A stretch of 51,058 nucleotides of DNA from an uncultured Spirochaetales bacterium (GTDB lineage Bacteria; Spirochaetota; Spirochaetia; Sphaerochaetales; Sphaerochaetaceae), in NCBI GenBank assembly GCA_949282255.1, contig CASDPA010000014.1:1-51058 (forward strand). Direction: 5' to 3'. This document shows positions 25,422 through 33,332 of the stretch, one piece after another. The notes below the pieces were generated by a model. It made no database searches and was not told the origin of the DNA. It saw nothing but the letters and a program-made list of their open reading frames with translations. Position numbers and translations under genes: made by a program. Within the stretch, counting starts at the first letter, position 1; each line of letters begins with the position of its first letter.

Positions 25422-25975
25422 AATGCACCTCCAAGACCTTTGACATAGCCGCTTCCAAGGTTCAATGCACCGCTTACGCCGGAGAAAGTGATGGAAGCCC
25501 CGCTTACGCTCTGGGCCTGATCGGATGGAAGATCGGCTTTCGACGTAGGAAGCGGCGAAGCACCGCCGAGCCCTTCGAACATCGCCATATACCAATCATT
25601 CTCAGATTTCTTGCCGAGGCCCGGGGTTTCGCTGTTGGCCATCATCTTTGCCTTCATAAGCTCTCCCGAAGCAAGGTATGAAGCGATTATGGTCATTCCT
25701 CCGCCATAGCCGTTGGCATTCAGTTCGAGAATATAGCCTGCAACCTTATCATCCCCATCAAGAAGGGGGATGACCATTGTTATGGATGCGTTCGAGGACT
25801 CCATCTCATCTCCCAACGCATAACCACCGCTTACGGCAGAGAGCGCGGCTTCGGTCTCCTTCTGGGTGTTTATCAGTATCTGCGGTGCTGTAATGCTGTT
25901 TATTATCCCGCAGAGGCCGGCAGAAAATGCGCAGATGAAAAAAAGGAGCAAACCTGTTTTTATGGTAGTTTTCAT
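25418..25975 (-). CDS. rnfG: Rnf complex flavin subunit RnfG
   Basis: 185-residue subunit with one N-terminal TM helix (about 7-27) and a periplasmic FMN-binding domain. ETPGLGKK (117-123) is the family signature. The site where FMN is bound through phosphoester to a threonine, normally SGAT, reads S158-G-A-S161 here, so the acceptor would be serine, or the flavin is shifted to T163. The ATG overlaps the rnfD stop, and the stop overlaps the rnfE start. Confidence 0.93.
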   Translation of the reverse strand: MKTTIKTGLLLFFICAFSAGLCGIINSITAPQILINTQKETEAALSAVSGGYALGDEMESSNASITMVIPLLDGDDKVAGYILELNANGYGGGMTIIASYLASGELMKAKMMANSETPGLGKKSENDWYMAMFEGLGGASPLPTSKADLPSDQAQSVSGASITFSGVSGALNLGSGYVKGLGGAL

Positions 25976-27036
25976 GCCTTCTCCTCCTTTTTCCTGATTT
26001 CCTTCACATAGCCGAATTTCTTCGGGCGCACAAACCTGTCGATAGTTGGAGTGACAATGTTCATCAAAAGGATTGCAAGGGAAACACCTTCAGGAAGGGA
26101 TCCGAAATACCTTATGAGGAATGTGAAAAAACCGCATCCTATGGCAAATATGACCTGCCCTTTTATCGTTGTGGGGGTTGTCACCCAGTCGGTAGCCATG
26201 AAGAAGGCTCCGAGGAAAAGTCCTCCGGAGAAAAGCGGCAAAAGTATTTCACCTGCAAAGAGGCCGTAGCCGCGCGGTATTCCTCCGAATACCCAGGAAA
26301 GGATGGCAAACGATCCGAGATATACCACAGGAATATGCCATGTGATTATCTTTTTGGCGATCAAAACCAGACCTCCGATAAGAAGCAGGAATGCGCTCAC
26401 TTCCCCTATACATCCGGCAACATTTCCAAAGAATGCATCAACAGTGTAGGCATCAAGCCCTGTTGCCGAGGATATGGAAACTGCAAAATCCGTCACAGGA
26501 AGTCCCGCCTTAGCCAAAAGGCCGGCATTATCGGCATATGTTCCTGATGTGATCAGCGTTTTTATCGATCCGAGCGGAGTTGCGGATGATATGGCGTCGG
26601 CTGCCATATAACGGGGAAGGGAAAAAGAACTCATCTGGCTTGTGAAGCTGAAGAATACAAACACCCTTCCGGCAAGTGCCGGGTTCATCCAGTTCGCACC
26701 AAGGCCTCCAAACGTCCATTTCACAACCACGATCGCAAAAAACGATGCTATGACAGGGATATAGAGAGGCACATGTGGCGGCATGTTCATACCGACAAGC
26801 AGGCCTGTAACCAACGCAGAATAATCCTTGAGCGTGAATTCGTTCGATACCTTGCCAAGCAGGAATTCAGCCAAAACCGCACTTGCTATCGAAACGGCAA
26901 GCACCAAAAGCGCGCTGAAGCCAAACGCAAACACACCCCATAAGGCTGCAGGAAGGAGTGCGGCCACAACCCAGAGCATTGCATTGTCCGTACTTAGCGG
27001 AGAATGCACATGGGGACTAGAAGATACCACTCTCAT
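25972..27036 (-). CDS. rnfD: Rnf complex membrane subunit RnfD
   Basis: 354-residue integral subunit (about nine TM helices), homologous to NqrB, that carries a covalent FMN and takes part in ion pumping. GANWMNPALAGRVFVFFSF (about 113-131) and SSATPLGSIKT (150-160), with T153 as the FMN acceptor, are family signatures; the late DWVTTPTTIKGQ and NIVTPTIDRFVRPKKFG complete it. The ATG overlaps the rnfC stop. Whether Na+ or H+ is pumped cannot be told from the sequence by eye. Confidence 0.95.
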   Translation of the reverse strand: MRVVSSSPHVHSPLSTDNAMLWVVAALLPAALWGVFAFGFSALLVLAVSIASAVLAEFLLGKVSNEFTLKDYSALVTGLLVGMNMPPHVPLYIPVIASFFAIVVVKWTFGGLGANWMNPALAGRVFVFFSFTSQMSSFSLPRYMAADAISSATPLGSIKTLITSGTYADNAGLLAKAGLPVTDFAVSISSATGLDAYTVDAFFGNVAGCIGEVSAFLLLIGGLVLIAKKIITWHIPVVYLGSFAILSWVFGGIPRGYGLFAGEILLPLFSGGLFLGAFFMATDWVTTPTTIKGQVIFAIGCGFFTFLIRYFGSLPEGVSLAILLMNIVTPTIDRFVRPKKFGYVKEIRKKEEKA

Positions 27037-28346
27037 TTCTTTTTCCTCCCGAGTTTCTTACCGAGCTTGAAGCCTTGCACAAGAGGAAGATGGGATGGAC
27101 AGGAGAATGCACAGCAGCCGCATTCCTTACAATCCATCAATCCCAGCTCCATAGCAGCTTCGTAATTGCCATATTTGATATTGCGGAACATCTTGTTCGG
27201 CATTAGTCCCATAGGACAATGCTGGACACATTTTCCACATGAGACACAGGGCATGGTGTCCTTGCATACCATTTGGGGAAGTGCCAGAAGACCGCTGGTT
27301 CCTTTTGTTATCGGGGTTTCATCCAAAGAGAAGGCAAAGCCCATCATCGGACCACCGGAAACAAGCTTGTTTATGTCATCTTTCAAGCCACCGGCAAAAT
27401 CGTACAGATCGCTCGCTTTTGTTCCCATTGGAGCAATGACATTCTTAGGCTCTTTCACACCTTCGCCTGTAACGGACACCACGCGCTCGAAAAGCGGTTT
27501 ATGGTGCACCACCGCCTCATAAATCGCATAGCAGGTCGAAACATTGGCAACAACGGCCCCGATATCCAGGGGAAGCTTGCCGGAGGGAATCTCCTTGCCG
27601 ACAGTAGCCTTGAGAAGCTGCTTTTCATCGCCCTGAGGATATTTCAATTTCAGAGCTACAACCTCGATCGGATAATTGAGTGCCTTGATCCTTTGCTCGA
27701 CATGGGCTATCGCATCCATCTTGTTCATCTCAATACCGATCATAATCTTCTCAGGCTCAAGGATCTTTGAGGCGATCATGATGCCTTCAAGGGCCTGGTC
27801 GGTCCTCTCCATCATGGTGCGGTAATCGCTTGTGAGGTAAGGCTCGCATTCAACCCCGTTGACAACCAGGGCCTCTACCTTGCGTCCCTTTGGAACGGTG
27901 AATTTCACTGCGGTCGGGAAGGTCGCACCTCCCATGCCGACGATTCCAAGATCCTTGACCAAGGCCAAAAGCTCTTCAGGTCCGAGATTCGAATACGGAT
28001 AGGCCTTATCGAACAGATGGTCATCCTGCTCTTCCGACACTTTTATCACCAGTGCCGGCGCAACCGCTCCATTGGCTAAACGAACTGGCTTCACATCCAA
28101 AACGGTCCCATCAACAGGACTGTGCACATTGGCGGAAATGAATGAGGACGCCTTGCCGACGAGTTCGCCACGTTTAACACTGTCCCCTTTCTTCTTCAGG
28201 CATTCCGCCGGAGCTCCCAGATGCTGGCTCATCGACAGGAGGATTTCTCCGGGAAGAGGAAGGACTTCAATCTTCTTGTCCTTGGACAGCTCTTTCCGGT
28301 CAAGGGGATGGACCCCACCTCTCCTGAATGTGGAAATTCGGCTCAT
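27033..28346 (-). CDS. rnfC: Rnf complex NADH-binding subunit RnfC
   Basis: 437-residue peripheral subunit that passes electrons to NAD+. It contains the FRRGGVHP start, the lipoyl-like and Nqo1-like core (GIVGMGGATFPTAVKFT, NGVECEPYLTSDYR) and two [4Fe-4S] motifs at C367/370/373/377 and C406/409/412/416. The start is the ATG at 28346 with AAAGGAG six bases upstream; nine more in-frame residues upstream are not used. First gene of the long operon, with a strong promoter 40 bases ahead. Confidence 0.95.
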   Translation of the reverse strand: MSRISTFRRGGVHPLDRKELSKDKKIEVLPLPGEILLSMSQHLGAPAECLKKKGDSVKRGELVGKASSFISANVHSPVDGTVLDVKPVRLANGAVAPALVIKVSEEQDDHLFDKAYPYSNLGPEELLALVKDLGIVGMGGATFPTAVKFTVPKGRKVEALVVNGVECEPYLTSDYRTMMERTDQALEGIMIASKILEPEKIMIGIEMNKMDAIAHVEQRIKALNYPIEVVALKLKYPQGDEKQLLKATVGKEIPSGKLPLDIGAVVANVSTCYAIYEAVVHHKPLFERVVSVTGEGVKEPKNVIAPMGTKASDLYDFAGGLKDDINKLVSGGPMMGFAFSLDETPITKGTSGLLALPQMVCKDTMPCVSCGKCVQHCPMGLMPNKMFRNIKYGNYEAAMELGLMDCKECGCCAFSCPSHLPLVQGFKLGKKLGRKKK

Positions 28347-28385
28347 TGAACACTCCTTTGTAATATTCAGCAAATAAACATCTTC

Positions 28386-28414
28386 ATTCTACGGCAAATG
28401 AAAATTTCTTGCAA
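28386..28414 (-). promoter_or_regulatory. promoter of the rnf superoperon
   Basis: Minus strand TTGCAA (28409-28414), 17 bases, TAGAAT (28386-28391). Predicted start near 28379, giving a leader of about 33 bases with a good ribosome site for rnfC. Confidence 0.6.
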
Positions 28415-28541
28415 AGGATAAAAACGGAATTATGGTTCATTTAAAAACATAATTTCATCCCAAATACTCAAAAAAGGGATTTAATAAGTAAAAAAATATC
28501 AATTTAAGGCTCCTAAAAGGATTATTTGGAATGCTTATCAT

Positions 28542-28571
28542 TTGACGATAAAACAGAACATTTGCTATGAT
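28542..28571 (+). promoter_or_regulatory. promoter of the P-loop protein gene
   Basis: TTGACG (28542-28547), 18 bases, TATGAT (28566-28571). The -10 box contains the first possible ATG (28567), and the expected start is one base before the second ATG at 28579, again suggesting a leaderless mRNA. Confidence 0.5.
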
Positions 28572-28578
28572 TAAATGG

Positions 28579-29430
28579 ATGAACAGGTTTTTCAAATTCG
28601 CATTCAGCAAGCTCAACGGAGTAAAAGTTTATGCTCTTGTCGGACGGTCCGGCACAGGCAAAAGCTACCATAGCAAGCTTGTTGCAGCCAAATACAAGAT
28701 AGATCTGATCATAGACGATGGCTTGCTGATAAAAGGGGATAAGATTGTTGCCGGGCATTCGGCAAAGCAGGATCCGAATTTCATCAGCGCCGTACGTACT
28801 GCCGTATTTGACGACGACGAGCACCGCGAGCAGGTCATGAACGCCTTGCTGAAGGAAAAATACAAGAAGATACTCATAATCGGCACGAGCGAGAAGATGA
28901 TAGGAAAAATCACCAAGCGTCTCGAACTCCCGCCTGCAGAAAAGATCATACATATTGAGGACATATCCAGTCCGGAAGATATCGAGACTGCGATGAGGAT
29001 CAGGTTCACAGAGGGAAAGCATGTAATTCCTGTGCCAAGCATAGAAGTCACCAGAAGCTATCCACAAATCGTTTATGATTCTTTAAAAATCCTTAAGAAG
29101 AACAGGACGGCAAAAGACAAGTCCTATGAGAAGACCATCGTGAGGCCAGAGTTCTCCCGGCCTGACAAGGAAGAGATAACCGAGCAGGCGCTGACACAGA
29201 TGGTAAGGCACGCGATAACAGATTACGATCCGGTGATAAAGGTGAAGAAGGCCAGAGGGATCAAGACCCCCGATTCAACCTATTCCCTCCAGGTCACACT
29301 GCAACTTCCGATCCGGCATTACATGACGACCACGATTTCCGATCTTCAGGAATATATAACCGAATGCATAGAAAAATATGGAGGGATACTGCTGAAAAGC
29401 GTTTCCATCGAAATCGAAGAATGGGGCTAA
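28579..29430 (+). CDS. P-loop NTPase with C-terminal Asp23-like domain
   Basis: 283-residue cytoplasmic protein (287 if the ATG at 28567 is used). Walker A GRSGTGKS is at 22-29, with a DD pair (IDLIIDDGLLI) shortly after and ILIIGTSEKM as a possible sensor strand near 100. The C-terminal 95 residues (ITEQALTQMVRHAITDY..., then two beta strands, amphipathic helix and VSIEIEEWG) resemble Asp23/Gls24 envelope-stress proteins in strand-helix order. I do not know a characterised protein of this layout. The first ATG lies within the predicted -10 box, so the second is preferred. It converges on pcnB with a 4-base overlap. Confidence 0.6.
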   Translation: MNRFFKFAFSKLNGVKVYALVGRSGTGKSYHSKLVAAKYKIDLIIDDGLLIKGDKIVAGHSAKQDPNFISAVRTAVFDDDEHREQVMNALLKEKYKKILIIGTSEKMIGKITKRLELPPAEKIIHIEDISSPEDIETAMRIRFTEGKHVIPVPSIEVTRSYPQIVYDSLKILKKNRTAKDKSYEKTIVRPEFSRPDKEEITEQALTQMVRHAITDYDPVIKVKKARGIKTPDSTYSLQVTLQLPIRHYMTTTISDLQEYITECIEKYGGILLKSVSIEIEEWG

Positions 29431-30668
29431 AAATCGTGGCTTTCGGCAAGGGTCCTCGCATCCTCCTTCTCCCGGGGGATGTTTCCCACCTTCACACTCT
29501 TCTTCTGGACCTTCTTTGTCTTTGAAAGCTCCTCGCTTGCGGCGCTCTTGCGTCCAAGGGAAAGGCCGGGCTTTTTCCGTACGACACTGGCTGCCAACGC
29601 CTTTCTCTGTGTCTTGGCTTTGAACCCGAACCCGGCAAGGATTATCACGCAGGCCCTTTCTATCTCATAATTGGGCGGCGTCATCGGAGAAATAAGGACC
29701 TTTACCTGGCGGAATGCCTCCTTGGCCCTTTCCTCAGGAGTCAACCCTCCATTCTTCTCGATAATAACAAGATGCATAAGAAGTTTGGCAAAGACTTCAG
29801 ATTTCTCTATGGGACTTCCGCTTTCTTTACTAGAATTCACATAGCTGTCGACCGCCTCCAAATCCTTTCTTACGACATCATAATCCATATATAGGGAAAA
29901 ACAAGGAAGCATGTAGACTAGAAGCTTATACTTGTCCAATTCGGGGAAAATCTCCGCACAATGGCCTGAAAGCATTATTTTGGAGACTTCTTCGGTGAGT
30001 CTGCTGGTGGAAACGGAGGAAAGATGATGGGCATTACGCCTGATCGCACGCTTGACATCCCATTTCAATCTGAAACCCGTTGTGACCGAATACTTGACAG
30101 CCCTGATCATCCGCACAGGATCCTCGCTGAAAGAATAGGAAAGCGGGATAAGGCTCCTTATGACCTTCTTCTTAAAATCGGGAAGAGCCGAATTGAAATC
30201 CAAAAGTTGCCCGTTCTGAGGGTTGTAATAAAGGCTGTTTATCGAAAAATCCCTGCGCTTGGCATCCTGCTCTATGGTTCCAAAGATGTTGTTGTTACCC
30301 TCCTCGAAATTCTCCTCATCGCTGCGGAAGGTGGTCACCTCGATTATCTTGTCGTGATTGAAGTAAAGATGGACAATGCGGAAACGGCGCCCGATTATGC
30401 GGGCATTCCAAAACATCTTCTGCACCTGGCGGGGAGAAGCACTGGTAGCCACATCGAAATCCTTTGGTTTCCGACCGAGTATCATATCCCTGACCGCCCC
30501 GCCCACTATATAGGCCTCATAGCCTTGTGCATGAAGCTTTCTGATAGCCCATAATGCGTCCTTATCTATCTGGGAATTCCTTACATTATGTTCTTTCAAA
30601 GAATATATGCTTGCAACGGGAACCTCTTTGGTCCCTTCCTGCTTATATCGGATATACATCACGCCCAT
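29427..30668 (-). CDS. pcnB: poly(A) polymerase / tRNA nucleotidyltransferase family
   Basis: 413-residue class II nucleotidyltransferase. GGAVRDMILGRKPKDFDVAT (about 56-75, catalytic Asp pair D70 and D72), NARIIGRRFRIVHLYF and KIIEVTTFR form the block that marks PcnB-type poly(A) polymerases against CCA enzymes; RRDFSINSLYYNPQ and EDPVRMIRAVKYS follow. The C-terminal 45 residues are basic and low in complexity (RNA binding). Activity could still be CCA addition, which the local tRNA needs. Starts are weak: ATG 30668, ATG 30659 or TTG 30695, with no ribosome site. It follows the radical SAM gene by about 36 bases, so it is in its operon. Confidence 0.85.
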   Translation of the reverse strand: MGVMYIRYKQEGTKEVPVASIYSLKEHNVRNSQIDKDALWAIRKLHAQGYEAYIVGGAVRDMILGRKPKDFDVATSASPRQVQKMFWNARIIGRRFRIVHLYFNHDKIIEVTTFRSDEENFEEGNNNIFGTIEQDAKRRDFSINSLYYNPQNGQLLDFNSALPDFKKKVIRSLIPLSYSFSEDPVRMIRAVKYSVTTGFRLKWDVKRAIRRNAHHLSSVSTSRLTEEVSKIMLSGHCAEIFPELDKYKLLVYMLPCFSLYMDYDVVRKDLEAVDSYVNSSKESGSPIEKSEVFAKLLMHLVIIEKNGGLTPEERAKEAFRQVKVLISPMTPPNYEIERACVIILAGFGFKAKTQRKALAASVVRKKPGLSLGRKSAASEELSKTKKVQKKSVKVGNIPREKEDARTLAESHDF

Positions 30669-30704
30669 TTTAATGGCTTTTATGTATTCGGGCAAGATAT
30701 CTGC

Positions 30705-31868
30705 TCAGACTTGACTGCGGACGCGGATCTCCTGTTCGGCCATCTTCGCAAGATCCGGCAGGCAGGAATCGAAGAATTTCTTATATGCAGGACAGAGATA
30801 AGAAAGGGAAAGTTCTCCTGTGGAGAAATCCTCCCTGTCGCGCCTGCATCCACCGCGGCAGATGGAAAAATACCTGCAAGATCTGCATTCCGGTTCGATC
30901 TTCCTCGACTTTTCTGTAAATCCGATTTCCCTGCGCTTTTCATCGAACATCTCGAAGCTGTCGGTCTTGATGCTTCCAAGCCGATACCCGTCAAGAACAT
31001 AGAAATCACATGGATAAACGCTTCCATCGGCCTCTACGACATAGTTCGAGGGGCAGAAGCCGAGCATGCCGCACGACTCGGGAGGATAAGAGCAGAGCAT
31101 CATCACAAGGTTGTCAAAATACCGTATCGAGACATAATCCCCCCTCATCCAATCCTTGTGATAGCAGGCAAAAAGGCGTATCAGGAAATCTGCGTAAAGC
31201 TCAGGGGTAAGTGAATAATCAAGGCTTCCCCGCTGATTTGCAATAGGATCGAGACATGGTATGTACTGCTGGTATCTGAAACCGTTTTTTTTGAAGAATG
31301 CATATATATCCTCAGCCTTCTTCGCCACGTCCTTAGTCACCGTCACCAGTATGTTGAAATCGACACCGGATGACTCCAGATAGCGGGAAGATCGGAAAAC
31401 CCTGACAAAAGTCCCCTCGCCTTTCGCATTTCTGCGGTAAAGGTCATGGGTCTTCTTGTTGCCGTCCATCGACAGCCCGATCAGAAAACTGTTGGCCTTG
31501 AAGAAATCCGCCCACTGACTATCGATGACATATCCGTTCGTCTGAAGTGCAAAATGTATGCGCTTACCCGCTTGAGAAGCCTTCATTCCGGCATAAGAGG
31601 CAAAATCCTTGAAAAAATCCAATCCCGCAACCGTCGGCTCGCCCCCCTGAAAAGAGAAGGTCACATCATCAGAGACCCCAAGGGCCTTGTCGATGAGCGC
31701 ATGAGAGACAAAAGTGTCCATCAGACCGAAGTTTGAAAACTCCCTGTTTTCAGCCTCGTCAAAATAAAAACAATACCTGCACCTCATATTGCAGCTTCCG
31801 CTTGCAGGCTTTATCAAAAGGACCAAGGGGCCCCTTTTTGCTTTAATCGCTTCCACAGTATCCGACAT
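30705..31868 (-). CDS. anaerobic sulfatase-maturating-type radical SAM enzyme
   Basis: 387-residue radical SAM protein with SPASM domain. The SAM cluster motif is C26-NMR-C30-RY-C33, followed by SFQGGEPTVAG; the SPASM part has CGMLGFCPSNYVVEADGSVYPCDFYVLDGYRLGSI and CRSCRYFSICRGGC for two auxiliary [4Fe-4S] clusters. This is the anSME pattern: oxidation of a Cys or Ser of sulfatases to formylglycine without oxygen, so mucin or glycosaminoglycan sulfatases may be encoded elsewhere. Other SPASM peptide maturases look similar, so substrate is inferred. ATG at 31868 has no ribosome site; TATTTT ends six bases before it. Confidence 0.87.
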   Translation of the reverse strand: MSDTVEAIKAKRGPLVLLIKPASGSCNMRCRYCFYFDEAENREFSNFGLMDTFVSHALIDKALGVSDDVTFSFQGGEPTVAGLDFFKDFASYAGMKASQAGKRIHFALQTNGYVIDSQWADFFKANSFLIGLSMDGNKKTHDLYRRNAKGEGTFVRVFRSSRYLESSGVDFNILVTVTKDVAKKAEDIYAFFKKNGFRYQQYIPCLDPIANQRGSLDYSLTPELYADFLIRLFACYHKDWMRGDYVSIRYFDNLVMMLCSYPPESCGMLGFCPSNYVVEADGSVYPCDFYVLDGYRLGSIKTDSFEMFDEKRREIGFTEKSRKIEPECRSCRYFSICRGGCRRDREDFSTGELSLSYLCPAYKKFFDSCLPDLAKMAEQEIRVRSQV

Positions 31869-31874
31869 AATTGT

Positions 31875-31880
31875 AAAATA
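31875..31880 (-). promoter_or_regulatory. -10 element for leaderless radical SAM mRNA
   Basis: TATTTT on the minus strand six bases before the ATG at 31868, where no Shine-Dalgarno site exists. The -35 region is AT-rich without a clear box. Confidence 0.35.
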
Positions 31881-31961
31881 ATCTTAACTATCTTATATTA
31901 AATTGTATACAGGGATAAACCCATTTTATTCCAATGTGATATATGAGATAAAATAGGTTAG

Positions 31962-31990
31962 TTGTCTTTTTTCAGCAATTTTAATACAAA
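31962..31990 (+). promoter_or_regulatory. promoter of hisS-hrpA
   Basis: TTGTCT (31962-31967), 17 bases, TACAAA (31985-31990), predicted start near 31997, about 50 bases before the hisS ATG. No T-box or other leader structure is visible. Confidence 0.4.
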
Positions 31991-32048
31991 AACGGCTTGG
32001 TCAGTGTTTATTATTAAACTGCTTGAAACAAACCGATTTGGAGGGAAA

Positions 32049-33332
32049 ATGATCGAACCACTTGTCCTCAAAGGCTTCAGGGACAGCCTGCCTGGAGAGG
32101 AAATTCCAAAAAAGAAGATACAGAGGAAACTCGAGGATGTTTTTGAATCGTATGGCTTTGTGCCGATAGACACACCGGTTCTGGAATACGAAAACGTACT
32201 TTTAGGAAAAGGCGGAGGGGAAACCGACAAGCAGATATTCCATTTCGAGGACAACGGAGGAAGAAAGGTTGCAATGAGGTTCGACCTTACGGTTCCCTTC
32301 GCGCGCTTTCTGGCCCTACACCACGACGAACTTGCAATCCCGTTCAAAAGATACCACATAGCTAAGGCGTTCAGAGGCGAAAACCCGCAAAAAGGACGTT
32401 ACAGGGAATTCATACAGTGCGATTTCGACATAGTCGGCTGTGACAATGCCGAATCCGATTTCGAAATCCTCTCCATCATGAACTCATCCTTTTTGGCTAT
32501 GGGAATAAGTAAAGTGCAGTTCCATGTGGCCAACCGCGGACTTTTCAACGACTTCCTCTCTTCCATAGGCATCGAGGAAAAGAGCGTGGAGGTGCTCCGA
32601 TGCGTGGATAAATTGAGGAAAATCGGCAAAGACGAGGTTAAGAAGCTTCTTGTTGACATCATTGGAAACGAGGAAAAGAGCGAGAGCATACTCAAATACA
32701 TCACAAGCGGCGACAGGCACCGGTTTAACGAGACACTGGACATCCTATCCAAGCTTATCGGGAAAGAGACGGAAAGCCTTTTCAGGATGAGGCGGATATA
32801 TTCCCTGCTCCTTCAGGCGGGCATTGCAGACAAATTCATTTACGACGCATCGATAACCCGCGGGCTTGATTATTATACAGGCATTGTATACGAAACCTTT
32901 TTGACGGATATCGAATCGATCGGCTCCGTCTGCTCGGGAGGCCGGTATAACAACCTCGCCAGCCTTTATACGAAAGAAAATCTTCCAGGAGTTGGTGCTT
33001 CAATCGGCCTTGACAGGCTCATGGCCGCACTGATCGAGCTCAAGAGTCCCCTCGTCAGCGACACTGCAAATGCGGATATTCTCATCTTCCCGAAGCCGGA
33101 TGAGACGGAAAAGGCCTTGAAAGCGGCCATGGCTCTCAGGAAAATGGGAATAAGGACTGACGTGTACCTGCTCCCAGAGAAAAAGATGAAGGCGCAATAT
33201 GATTATGCTGCGAAAAACAGGATAAGACATTCTCTTACATTCGTTGACAACAGCTACATCGTCAAAAATCTTGAAACGAGGGAGACTGTAACAGTCAACA
33301 GCCTTGAGGAGGTCGCATCGCTTTGCCGATAG
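32049..33332 (+). CDS. hisS: histidyl-tRNA synthetase
   Basis: 427-residue class II aminoacyl-tRNA synthetase that charges tRNA-His. It shows KGFRDSLPGEE at the N-terminus, motif 2 with RYHIAKAFRGENPQKGRYREFIQCDFDIVG, the histidine-A motif RGLDYYTGIVYE, motif 3 GVGASIGLDRL and a C-terminal anticodon-binding domain. The ATG at 32049 is preceded by GGAGG; 29 codons of open frame upstream run through the promoter. It overlaps hrpA by 10 bases. Confidence 0.95.
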   Translation: MIEPLVLKGFRDSLPGEEIPKKKIQRKLEDVFESYGFVPIDTPVLEYENVLLGKGGGETDKQIFHFEDNGGRKVAMRFDLTVPFARFLALHHDELAIPFKRYHIAKAFRGENPQKGRYREFIQCDFDIVGCDNAESDFEILSIMNSSFLAMGISKVQFHVANRGLFNDFLSSIGIEEKSVEVLRCVDKLRKIGKDEVKKLLVDIIGNEEKSESILKYITSGDRHRFNETLDILSKLIGKETESLFRMRRIYSLLLQAGIADKFIYDASITRGLDYYTGIVYETFLTDIESIGSVCSGGRYNNLASLYTKENLPGVGASIGLDRLMAALIELKSPLVSDTANADILIFPKPDETEKALKAAMALRKMGIRTDVYLLPEKKMKAQYDYAAKNRIRHSLTFVDNSYIVKNLETRETVTVNSLEEVASLCR

